Of a stretch of DNA of 64,000 nt, positions 8,484-16,629 are shown piece by piece. The stretch is taken from contig NZ_CP089414.1 of assembly GCF_022394535.1 (NCBI RefSeq), positions 1,116,001 to 1,180,000 on the forward strand. Reading direction: 5' to 3'. The notes below the pieces were generated by a model. It ran no database searches. It was not told the DNA's origin and saw only the letters and a program-made list of their open reading frames with translations. Both the position numbers and the translations under genes were made by a program. Within the stretch, counting starts at the first letter, position 1; each line of letters opens with the position of its first letter. This DNA is from Dyella terrae. Lineage in GTDB: Bacteria > Pseudomonadota > Gammaproteobacteria > Xanthomonadales > Rhodanobacteraceae.

Positions 8484-10031
8484 CTAAGGCGCCACCCTCT
8501 CCACCGGCCCCTGCAACACCCCAATCACCCGCTTCGCCACCCTACCCACCGGCCCCAACTTATCCGTAATCATCCCCATCAACCGATAATCCGCGTCACT
8601 CCAATACCGCACCAGGAAACTGGCCGGCAAGAACACCGCCGAAAACACAACTGCCCCCGCCAGAAATGCAAAATGCCCCGGCGTCACATTCGCCACGAGC
8701 CATCCCGCACCAGTCGCCACCAATCCCACGGCGAACAGCCTCGCCATCACCGCCATTGGCAAGCCAGCGCTCGCCACGCGGCGGATGTAGAAGGTGCAGA
8801 TCACCAGTTCCGCCAATCGAGTGCCTGCATAGCAGAGCACCGCGCCAAGCAGGCCAAAGTGCGGAATCAGGCTAAAGCCGAGCACTACGTTGATGACCAA
8901 CGCGGAGCCGGAGATGCGCAAGCGATCCCACTGACGATCGGTCACCACCTGGAATGCTGCGATGCTGTTGGTGATCAGCAGCAGGCCGGCAAGCACCAAA
9001 GTCACCTCGATGGCGGGAATGGCGTCTACGTACTTGTTGCCATACATCAGCGTCACTAGCCCTGGCGTGGTAACAAAGCCAAGTCCCGCGATCATGAGGC
9101 CGGTGGCCCAATAGAATCGGGTGGCCTCAGCCAGCACGCGTGTCGCCTGGCCCTGGCCGTTCTGCCCGAAGGCACGCGCCATGTATGGCAGCAATGTTGT
9201 CGTCAGGCCCACGGAGAACAACTCCACGGCGCCGCGCGTCAACGTGCCGGCGATGGCGAAGAAGCCTACCGCAGTGGAATTGGTATAGGTGGTGAGCAGA
9301 AATACTTCGACCGTGTTGCTCTTAAGTGCAAGCAGCAGGATCAGCACGGCGGTAAGCCGCAGGTGCCGGGTCAGTCGCTTCGACAGATCCGCAGGCACAT
9401 CGCCTGGGCCGAATGGCAGGCAATAGCGCCGATAGGCGATGCGATTGATCACGTTCAACGTAAGACACGAGATGGTGAAGATGCCCACGAAGGCCAGCAG
9501 GCCTGCATGGAACACCGTGGCCAACACGACGAGCGTCAGCATGATCACGCCGGATATCACGGTGGCGATCGACACCGGCTCGAATCGCTCTTGCCCTTTC
9601 GAAATGGCTACCCACAGGCTGTAATTGGCCTTTGCTACGACACCGATGGCCACCAGCACCGCGATCGGCAGGATGGAGCCTGTCCACTCCTGCGGTCGAA
9701 TGATGCCCACGCCCACGAAAAACAGGCCAATCACCGCGGCGCAACTCCATGCCTGGTTGCGTGCGAGTCGGTAGGAGATATGCGAGGCAACACCGGGGGT
9801 GTCCGCGCCGTACGCTTCGGCAATGAACTTGGTCGACGAAGTGGTCAGCGCATGATTGCTAAACGTCATCAGCCAGCCGCACAACCACACGGTGAAGGCG
9901 TAGCGGCCGAAATCCGCCGGGCCCAGCGCGCGGGCGATCCACACGCTGATGAACAAACCCAGCGCGTACTCCACATACGTGGACGCCGATACCAGCGCCA
10001 CGCTGCGGAGTGCTGCCATCCGACGATTCAT
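8484..10031 (-). CDS. Wzx-type polysaccharide flippase
   Basis: The 515-residue protein is almost entirely hydrophobic, with roughly 12-14 membrane segments, and opens like PST/MATE-fold oligosaccharide flippases (YALGLFISVWIARALGPADFGRYAF). It should move undecaprenyl-linked repeat units across the inner membrane for polymerisation. I start at the ATG at 10031, preceded by AGGGGCAGG on the minus strand, because upstream in-frame residues are Arg/Pro-rich noise. It is the last gene of the minus-strand polysaccharide operon. No Wzy polymerase is obvious in the window. Confidence 0.85.
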   Translation of the reverse strand: MNRRMAALRSVALVSASTYVEYALGLFISVWIARALGPADFGRYAFTVWLCGWLMTFSNHALTTSSTKFIAEAYGADTPGVASHISYRLARNQAWSCAAVIGLFFVGVGIIRPQEWTGSILPIAVLVAIGVVAKANYSLWVAISKGQERFEPVSIATVISGVIMLTLVVLATVFHAGLLAFVGIFTISCLTLNVINRIAYRRYCLPFGPGDVPADLSKRLTRHLRLTAVLILLLALKSNTVEVFLLTTYTNSTAVGFFAIAGTLTRGAVELFSVGLTTTLLPYMARAFGQNGQGQATRVLAEATRFYWATGLMIAGLGFVTTPGLVTLMYGNKYVDAIPAIEVTLVLAGLLLITNSIAAFQVVTDRQWDRLRISGSALVINVVLGFSLIPHFGLLGAVLCYAGTRLAELVICTFYIRRVASAGLPMAVMARLFAVGLVATGAGWLVANVTPGHFAFLAGAVVFSAVFLPASFLVRYWSDADYRLMGMITDKLGPVGRVAKRVIGVLQGPVERVAP

Positions 10032-10071
10032 CTGCACCTGCCCCTGTTCATGCCCACTCCCTGAAGGTGCC

Positions 10072-11769
10072 CTAAGGCGCCGTATGTGTCGCGACGGGCG
10101 CCGTTGCGCCGCTGCCGGGCGGCTGCTGCAGGAACCACATCGCCACGCCCGCGCCACGGTTGTTCCAGTTGAAGCGGCGCAGCGTCTCGCCGATCTGCCC
10201 GCATTCGGTGTTGTAGGACGTGGACACCGCGTCGATACGCTTCTTGTAGGCGGCGCTCTGCGCAGGGTCACGCTCGAAGTAGTAGGCGGCTGCCATCGGC
10301 ATCACCAGTTCGACGTTGTGCGCATCGCTGTACCAACCGTCGGAATCCTCGATGTCGGCCAGCTTCTTGTGGTTGGCCTGCGAGGACGCCCAGTACCAGG
10401 CGATCTGCCCGTTGGAACCGGAGCATGGGTTGCGCCAGTCGTGTCCCTGCACGATGGTGCTCACGTCGATCCAGCCGTAGCGCTCCATGTAACGGCCGAA
10501 TGCGGTGATCATTTCAGGGATGCGCTTGTCGCCGGTTACGAGCCAGGTATGCCACAGACCGTCGATGATGTTCTCGCTCATCCACGGCGAGGTACCGCGC
10601 ACATCGCGATCCGGGTTCCAGGAGTCGTCCTCGTGCAGGTTCCAACTGTTGCGCCATGAGCCGTCGTCACCGAGCTTGTCCGGGTTATTGCGCTGATGGT
10701 CGTATAGCCAGTTCACGCGTTCGCGCGCCAGCTCCAGATAATGCGTCGTACCGGTCAGTTCATAGGCATTGATGGTGGCCAGCAGGCCAAGGCCCGCGAG
10801 ACGCTCGGTAAAGCGCTCCCCCGGCTCGGTGTACGGCCCGGCTTCGCCGCTCCAACCGTTATGCCGCCACAGGATGACCATCTTGTCGACCAGCTCCGCA
10901 TCGTGCTCGCTGTCGTCACCGGTTAGGGCCAGTGCAAGCAAGATGGGCTCTATGTACACGTACTTCACGTCGCACGGCTCCTTGCCGTACGTCCAGCCAC
11001 CGCCACAGAACGGGCTGAACGGCATACCGTCGCGTTTGATGTACTTCATGTAGAAGTGATAGCTCTCGTCCGCCGCTTGCAGGTAGTCGAGTCGTCCCGT
11101 GCGGATATAGGCCTTGAACAAGGTGCTCGGCCGATCGAACAGCCACGCGGTGTGATCGTCGGCAGGCAGCTTGCGTGCCCACTCAAATTGCGTGGATACA
11201 TAGTTGGCGTAGGCCTCGCCCTTGGGCGCCGGTACCTGTGGCCCGGCGATCAGTGACGCACAAAGCCATGCAGGCTCAAGCGTCGCCAAGGCAGCAGCCA
11301 CGCGCACGCCGTTCGCATCCGGCACCAGCTCTTGCACGTAAGGCCAACCGGGTATGTCCTTGGTCCGCGGCTTGCCCATCGCGAAGTAATAGGTGCCCTC
11401 GCCTTTCACCAGTTGCGCCTGGAACTGGGCGCGCACCGCACGGATGCTGCGATCGCGGGCGTACCACAGAAGAGTGGCCGTGACATGCGAGGGAATCTCG
11501 TTGCCCGACGCGTCGAGAATGCGTATCTGCTGAACATCGCGGAGCACGGATGGCGGAAACGGAATGCCCACCGACACACGCACATCCGTGGCATCGCCGA
11601 CGTTTTTATGGACAACGATGCGCTGCGCGGCCGTACTGTCCTGGGGTGCCTGCGGCCCGGCAGGTTCCTGGCTCTTGGCCGGCGAGTCCGGCGATGTGTG
11701 ATGCGAATGCGACGCCGACCACGCCGCGAGCGGCGAGCACGCAAACACCAACCCCAGCACCAACGTCAC
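10072..11769 (-). CDS. Secreted carbohydrate-active protein, (alpha/alpha)-barrel-like; start distorted by a C8 tract
   Basis: About 565 residues. The N-terminal part after the leader (VSVGIPFPPSVLRDVQQIR) resembles the RIFT-barrel domain of YetA/exo-rhamnogalacturonan lyase-like proteins. The remainder is rich in Trp, Tyr and His with helical repeats, as in (alpha/alpha)6 glycan-degrading enzymes. The start is doubtful: immediately after galE the sequence reads TGATGATG, and the frame from those ATGs would enter this protein if the G run on the minus strand (plus 11796-11803, eight bases) had seven. That would give a basic N-terminus followed by a hydrophobic signal segment (VVTLVLGLVFACSPLAAWSA). 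It probably trims or cleaves the polymer in the periplasm; this is inference. Confidence 0.6.
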   Translation of the reverse strand: MTLVLGLVFACSPLAAWSASHSHHTSPDSPAKSQEPAGPQAPQDSTAAQRIVVHKNVGDATDVRVSVGIPFPPSVLRDVQQIRILDASGNEIPSHVTATLLWYARDRSIRAVRAQFQAQLVKGEGTYYFAMGKPRTKDIPGWPYVQELVPDANGVRVAAALATLEPAWLCASLIAGPQVPAPKGEAYANYVSTQFEWARKLPADDHTAWLFDRPSTLFKAYIRTGRLDYLQAADESYHFYMKYIKRDGMPFSPFCGGGWTYGKEPCDVKYVYIEPILLALALTGDDSEHDAELVDKMVILWRHNGWSGEAGPYTEPGERFTERLAGLGLLATINAYELTGTTHYLELARERVNWLYDHQRNNPDKLGDDGSWRNSWNLHEDDSWNPDRDVRGTSPWMSENIIDGLWHTWLVTGDKRIPEMITAFGRYMERYGWIDVSTIVQGHDWRNPCSGSNGQIAWYWASSQANHKKLADIEDSDGWYSDAHNVELVMPMAAAYYFERDPAQSAAYKKRIDAVSTSYNTECGQIGETLRRFNWNNRGAGVAMWFLQQPPGSGATAPVATHTAP

Positions 11770-11826
11770 GACTAACCGGCCCGCTTTGCGAAGGGCCCCC
11801 CCCGACCACGGGCACGACGGGCATCA

Positions 11827-12831
11827 TCACGCCACCGACGACAGTGGGGCGTGCTGACTCACCATCTTGCGCTCCCACGTCAACGCCGTACGCACGATGA
11901 AATCCAGGTCGTCGTACTGCGGATGCCAGTCAAGCACCTGCTTCAGCCGGTCGCTGCAGGCGATGAGCATGGCGAGATCACCGTCCCGCCGAGGAAACTC
12001 GACGATATTCAGCGGATGCCCACCAACGCGCGCCACCGCATCGAGCACCTCGCGCACGCTATAGCCGTGGCCGTAGCCGCAGTTGAGCTTGAGCGAAGCG
12101 CCGCCGGCGCGCAGATGATCCAGCGCGCGCAAGTGGGCCGAAGCCAGATCTTCTACATGAATGTAGTCGCGTATACCGGTGCCGTCTGGGGTGTTGTAGT
12201 CGGTACCGTAAATGGCCATGAACTCGCGCTTGCCCACGGCATGTTCGCAGGCGGCCTTGATCAGCAACGTGGCGGACGGCGCGGAATGGCCGATGCGCCC
12301 CTTGGGGTCGCAACCAGCGACATTGAAGTAGCGCAGAATGACGTGGCGCATCTGGCCGGTTGCGCAGTAATCGCACAACATCATCTCTGACATGAGTTTG
12401 GACATGCCGTAGGGGTTGGCCGGATGTGTCGGCGTGTCTTCATCCGCAACACCCTCGTCGGTTAACCCGTAGACCGCCGCCGTCGACGAGAAGATGAACT
12501 TATCCACGCCCGACGCTGCACAGGCCGCCAATAGATTGCGCGTGTTGCAGGTGTTGTTGCCGTAATACTTGAGCGGGTTGCTCACGGACTCTGGCACCAC
12601 CGTGTGTGCCGCGAAATGCAGCACCGCGTCGATGCGATGTGCCTTGAGCACCGACTCGACGAGTTCTGTATCGCCAACGTTGCCTACGACCAGTTCGGCA
12701 GCACCAACGGCTTCTCGGAACCCCGTGCTCAGGTTGTCGATGACCACCACATGCTCGCCGCGCGCTGCCAATTGCTGGACGACGTGGCTCCCGATGTAGC
12801 CGGCTCCCCCGGTGACAAGTGTCTTGTGCAT
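11827..12831 (-). CDS. galE: UDP-glucose 4-epimerase
   Basis: The 334-residue protein is a textbook extended SDR: N-terminal TGGAGYIGSH, HFAAHTVV, SSTAAVYG with the active-site Ser/Thr region, YGMSK (YxxxK) and RYFNVAGCDP. It interconverts UDP-glucose and UDP-galactose with a bound NAD and would supply galactose (or GalNAc-type) donor. The ATG at 12831 lies 2 bases after the stop of the upstream hydrolase. The next gene probably starts by overlapping this stop. Exact epimer specificity cannot be told from sequence alone. Confidence 0.93.
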   Translation of the reverse strand: MHKTLVTGGAGYIGSHVVQQLAARGEHVVVIDNLSTGFREAVGAAELVVGNVGDTELVESVLKAHRIDAVLHFAAHTVVPESVSNPLKYYGNNTCNTRNLLAACAASGVDKFIFSSTAAVYGLTDEGVADEDTPTHPANPYGMSKLMSEMMLCDYCATGQMRHVILRYFNVAGCDPKGRIGHSAPSATLLIKAACEHAVGKREFMAIYGTDYNTPDGTGIRDYIHVEDLASAHLRALDHLRAGGASLKLNCGYGHGYSVREVLDAVARVGGHPLNIVEFPRRDGDLAMLIACSDRLKQVLDWHPQYDDLDFIVRTALTWERKMVSQHAPLSSVA

Positions 12832-12833
12832 GC

Positions 12834-13655
12834 TCACGTTCCTGCTCGCGTGATGGGAAAGTGGCGCCCCATCCATTGCACGACGTGATCGATCAGTCGC
12901 TGGCGGTCGCCGCTGAGAACGTAGGTGTGGTCCGTTTCCTTGAAGAAGCTGACATCAACGCCGGGATGGTCGGCCAGCCGGCCAAAGCACTCGCGGAACT
13001 GGCGGATGTGGTTGAAATACCGCGTCACCCCGCCGCTGTAGACGAAGTCGAGCTTGAGTCCGCGCTGAAGCATGTCGGTGAGCTGAGCGCGTACCAGCTT
13101 AGGTGGCAGCGGCTCGACCACGAAAGCTGGCTCGGCCGGGCGCGGCGATGCCTCCACGTGCCGACGCAGCAACCGATTGCGCCACGTTGAGAGACTCAGC
13201 AGGCGCGGCAGGTAGTGGCGCACGCGCTGTCCGAAAGTACGGTGCCCGTAGCCATCGAGAAAGAAGGCGCCCGCCACGCGCGGATCAGCATGCGCCGCCG
13301 AGTGTGCGTTCTGCGCGCCAGAACAAAGGCCGAATAGAACAAAGCGCGTGCAGCCGGACTGCTGCTTGAGCACCTCCATCGCATCACGCACATCAGCCAC
13401 CACCTGCTCGGGGCGCGACAGCCGCTGCCCACTGGCGCCACTGTCGCCGATGGTGGACATGTCGAAGCGCAGCGTCGGATACCCCAGCGCATTGAGCCGC
13501 CGCGACAGGTCGACGTGCAGCCGGAACGGGCCCACGCGATACACCATACCGGCGTTGAGGAAGATCACGCCGACTCCATGATCGATTACGGCAGGAAGCC
13601 CCACTACGCCGACCAGATGCCGAGCCACGCCGAAACGGAAGGCCTGCTCGTGCAT
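12834..13655 (-). CDS. Alpha/beta hydrolase, exosortase-locus 'hydrolase' type, Cys at nucleophile position
   Basis: The 273-residue protein has an alpha/beta-hydrolase fold with RFDMSTIGDSG before the nucleophile elbow. The elbow reads GLCSG, so a Cys (or the following Ser) stands where most families have G-x-S-x-G. A late DHTYVLSGDRQ fits the catalytic His. Pairs of unlike alpha/beta hydrolases are known beside EPS genes in exosortase type 1 systems (TIGR03100/TIGR03101), and this gene together with its upstream neighbour fits that pattern. The start at 13655 shares one base with the stop of hydrolase 1 (TGATG). Substrate unknown. Confidence 0.75.
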   Translation of the reverse strand: MHEQAFRFGVARHLVGVVGLPAVIDHGVGVIFLNAGMVYRVGPFRLHVDLSRRLNALGYPTLRFDMSTIGDSGASGQRLSRPEQVVADVRDAMEVLKQQSGCTRFVLFGLCSGAQNAHSAAHADPRVAGAFFLDGYGHRTFGQRVRHYLPRLLSLSTWRNRLLRRHVEASPRPAEPAFVVEPLPPKLVRAQLTDMLQRGLKLDFVYSGGVTRYFNHIRQFRECFGRLADHPGVDVSFFKETDHTYVLSGDRQRLIDHVVQWMGRHFPITRAGT

Positions 13656-14431
13656 CACGCCATCTCCTTCAGGTGACGCTTCACCGCATCGAGCAACGGA
13701 TGCGAGAGGATCGCCAGCTCCAGGCAATCGACCTCGTCCCAGCGCGGCGCAACGTCTACGCTGACTCGCTTTCTGGCGTAGCGCTCGTCCGGTTGCGAGG
13801 CCTCGTCGATCACCGCCGACGAGAGCCACACCGACGCCATGCCCGGATCGAGCAAACGCAACGCCTGCAATTGATCGCGCAGGCCATCGCCCCGTTCAAA
13901 GCCAGGCCATTGGCTGCCGACATCCAGTTCGGGGCGCGCATATTCGAAGCGGTTCAGATCGACCTTTAGCGCTTCCTGCATGCGGTCGTACTGGCGCACG
14001 AGCGCCGCACCATCGGTAATGGCATCCCATGTCACCACGCCAGCCAGCCGCGCCGCCTGCGCGGTGGCCAGTGCTGCGTTGGCGCCCAGCCGCGCACCGA
14101 AGGCCAATACCCGGCCGCCGCCGTGGCGCGTGCGCAACTCGGCAGCCGCGGTAACGACATCGGCCAGGCAGCGCGTCCATTCGAACTCACGGCTATCACC
14201 CGCCGAATCGCCGGTACCGAAGTAATCGAAGCGGAGCACGGGCAAGCCACTCTCCGCCAGCCCATGAGCCAGTTGGCGATACAGACGGTGACAACGAATC
14301 TGTTCCACGCCAAACGGCGGACACAGCAACACGGCGGTGCCGGTGACCGGCGCAGCCGGATGATAGAAGCCGAACAGCTCGCGCCCCGACCCGAAGTAAA
14401 ACGGCAGTTCGGCTTCGATACGCGCTTTCAT
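13655..14431 (-). CDS. Alpha/beta hydrolase-like protein lacking the nucleophile Ser
   Basis: The 258-residue protein has the fold's early strands (AVLLCPPFGVEQ, LRFDYFGTGDSAGD), but the elbow reads FGARLGANAA, that is G-A-R-L-G, with Arg where Ser, Cys or Asp would be needed. It may be a binding or scaffold partner rather than a hydrolase, or use another residue. It is paired with the second hydrolase and overlaps the upstream barrel gene by ATGA. The pair resembles the two hydrolases named in exosortase-associated EPS clusters; no exosortase is present in the window. Confidence 0.72.
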   Translation of the reverse strand: MKARIEAELPFYFGSGRELFGFYHPAAPVTGTAVLLCPPFGVEQIRCHRLYRQLAHGLAESGLPVLRFDYFGTGDSAGDSREFEWTRCLADVVTAAAELRTRHGGGRVLAFGARLGANAALATAQAARLAGVVTWDAITDGAALVRQYDRMQEALKVDLNRFEYARPELDVGSQWPGFERGDGLRDQLQALRLLDPGMASVWLSSAVIDEASQPDERYARKRVSVDVAPRWDEVDCLELAILSHPLLDAVKRHLKEMA

Positions 14432-15771
14432 CGGCGATACACCACGCCCACCATGATCTCGTTCTCGTGGTAGCTCTGCAGGGCGGCGGTGCTGGCGCGC
14501 AACTGCCGGGTATAGCTCACTCGCCAGCTCCAGTGCTGCGTAAACTCGTCGCTGAGCGCCACGCCGAAGCGGGTGGTCTTGTCCGTGCGGGTAAGCGCCG
14601 TGTAGTCGATGTGCTGGTAGTCGCCAAAACCCGTCAGCGTCAGGTTGGGCCGCAACTTGTAGTCAACAGCAATATCGACGCTCTTTTCCTTCTGGTTGAA
14701 GGTCGGCGTGTTGAGGTACTCGAGTTTGCGGTACACCGGGGCCACGGTGATCGACAGGCGGTCGCCGCGGTAGCTGTAAGTGCCCTGCAGGCTCTTGTCC
14801 AGGTACACCGTCGAATCGATGACCACGGTGCCGGTATTGAGGCCACGGTTCGGATCGTTGATCAGGTCCAGCGGGTTGCTGGACACATTGGTCATGGCAT
14901 CCACGATCGTCTGTCCGGGCTGCAGCAACATGTCCTGGGCGGCGTCCGAGAACTCGTAGATGCCGGTCAGGGTGAAACTGTTCTGCGTGCTCGGGCGCCA
15001 GCCCACCGTGAAGCGGGTCATCGGCTTGGATGCGCTCGGTGCGCTGTTGAAGTCGACATAGTTCCAACCCACCAGGGCATCCACGTCGAAATACTTCAGC
15101 GTGTGCACGTAGTGACCGTAAATCTCGTCACGCGTGTAGTTGGGGCCAGCGGTCGCGGTCTTCAGATCGACGCGTTGCGATTCGAGGTTCAGTGACACCT
15201 GCGTGGTCGGACTCACGTCGCGAATCACGCGGAATGCACCCAGCCCACGCGAGGAATCGAAGTCGTCCACCTTGGAGGCGTAACTGTTGACGTACTTCAG
15301 CTCCACCTGGCCACGCGTGGCGGCGTTGAAGTCGAAGTGCAACACCGGGCCCAGCGACAGCACGTTGGTCTGCTGTCGGTTATTGGGCGCGTTGCTGGCG
15401 AGCGTATCCACCGGTTGCACGCCGGCGTCGTCTTCTACGGTGAAATCCAGCCGTTGCGGAATCGCCGACCAGTTCACCTGTGCACTGAGCGTACCCAGCG
15501 CCTGGCTATCGAACTGGCTGCTGCTGTAATCGAGGTATTCCGCCGTGCCGATCACATTCGCTTGAATGGTCGAGCCGATCTGTCGATAGGCGAAGTTGAT
15601 GCCCGGGGTGAAGACATTGCTGCTCACCGGGTTGTTGGTGGACAGGGCGATATTGTCGCTGTGCTCCACACTGGTGAACAGCGAATAGGCGAAGTCCCCA
15701 GCCCACGAACAGCCGGGCACCACGACCAGCGCGAGCATGGTGGCGCGGGCAAGCCTGTTGTATGCCGGCAT
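14428..15771 (-). CDS. EpsL/TIGR03016-like outer-membrane beta-barrel of the EPS system
   Basis: The 447-residue protein starts with a signal peptide (MPAYNRLARATMLALVVVPGCSWA). The rest alternates polar and aromatic residues in beta-strands (FAYSLFTSVEHSDNIALS, FGDYQHIDYTAL) and ends in VVYRR. This matches the large outer-membrane barrels found in PEP-CTERM/XrtA-type EPS loci. I prefer the ATG at 15771, 7 bases after GAGG, over the ATG two codons earlier. It presumably forms or assists an export pore with the Wza-like lipoprotein. It lies about 70 bases after the CpsD-like gene. Confidence 0.75.
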   Translation of the reverse strand: MPAYNRLARATMLALVVVPGCSWAGDFAYSLFTSVEHSDNIALSTNNPVSSNVFTPGINFAYRQIGSTIQANVIGTAEYLDYSSSQFDSQALGTLSAQVNWSAIPQRLDFTVEDDAGVQPVDTLASNAPNNRQQTNVLSLGPVLHFDFNAATRGQVELKYVNSYASKVDDFDSSRGLGAFRVIRDVSPTTQVSLNLESQRVDLKTATAGPNYTRDEIYGHYVHTLKYFDVDALVGWNYVDFNSAPSASKPMTRFTVGWRPSTQNSFTLTGIYEFSDAAQDMLLQPGQTIVDAMTNVSSNPLDLINDPNRGLNTGTVVIDSTVYLDKSLQGTYSYRGDRLSITVAPVYRKLEYLNTPTFNQKEKSVDIAVDYKLRPNLTLTGFGDYQHIDYTALTRTDKTTRFGVALSDEFTQHWSWRVSYTRQLRASTAALQSYHENEIMVGVVYRR

Positions 15772-15843
15772 ATCCATTCCTCTGACCCTTCCCCCTCGGG
15801 ATGCCGTTCCTTCCAGGGACGGCATCTCCTTCTCCCTATCCAT

Positions 15844-16629
15844 CTAGGGCGCCTGGTTGAACACCACTCCTGCGAGCTTGCTTGGTTCGAAATGACTCAA
15901 TGCCTGACTGATCGCCCCCGGCGTGTCGCGTCCATAGCCGGCCACCACCACGACGAAGTCGGCGAGGTCAGCGAGGATGCGGGCATCGGGAGCGCCCTTG
16001 ATGGCCGGGCCATCGAGGAAGAGATAGCGATCGGCGTAACGCGAGCGCAGTGAGTCGATCACCGCGCGCATGCGATGCGACGTGAAGTATTCGCTGCTGC
16101 TTTCGCGCGGCTTGCCAGCCGGGATCAAGCGCAGATGCGGCACGCCGGTGTGATAGATGATCGACTCGATGCCGATCGCCGGGTGGTCCATCAGGTCGCT
16201 CAGGCCACCGTGCGCGGGCTCTACACCCATTACCTTGTGCTGGTTCGGGTAGCGCACGTTGCAGTCGACCAGCAGGCTGGTCTTGGCCTCATCAAACGCG
16301 AAGGCCGCGGCCAGATTACGCGCCACGAAACTGCTTCCCGAGTGCGGGCTGACTGCCACCACCAGCGTCACGAAATTCTGGTGACCACCCATGGCGAGCA
16401 AGCGCGTGCGGATTTCACGGAACGCATCGGACTGCTGACGCACCGACTCTTCGCGATGAATCATCCGCCGCTGTTCGAGCTGGATCGGCGCCAGTGCGCC
16501 GCCCTCCTCGTGCATGCGTGCAATCGACTGGCTGGATGATTTGCGTATCTCCAGACTATGGGCAGCCGCTTCCAGCACTTCGCTGATGCGATCGGACATG
16601 TTGTCGTCTTCTAGATTCTTCATGGTCAT
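15844..16629 (-). CDS. CpsD/CapB-family ATPase-like protein with degenerate P-loop
   Basis: The 261-residue protein aligns in layout with BY-kinase cytoplasmic domains: a helical leader, the P-loop region VVAVSPHSGSSFVARNLA, a Walker A'-like LLVDCNVRYP, and YLFLDGPAI (Walker B-like). The P-loop lacks the GK[ST] lysine, and there is no C-terminal Tyr cluster (the protein ends GVVFNQAP), so kinase activity is doubtful. It may regulate chain length non-enzymatically through the partner Wzz-like protein. Its ATG at 16629 overlaps that gene's stop (ATGA). Confidence 0.78.
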   Translation of the reverse strand: MTMKNLEDDNMSDRISEVLEAAAHSLEIRKSSSQSIARMHEEGGALAPIQLEQRRMIHREESVRQQSDAFREIRTRLLAMGGHQNFVTLVVAVSPHSGSSFVARNLAAAFAFDEAKTSLLVDCNVRYPNQHKVMGVEPAHGGLSDLMDHPAIGIESIIYHTGVPHLRLIPAGKPRESSSEYFTSHRMRAVIDSLRSRYADRYLFLDGPAIKGAPDARILADLADFVVVVAGYGRDTPGAISQALSHFEPSKLAGVVFNQAP

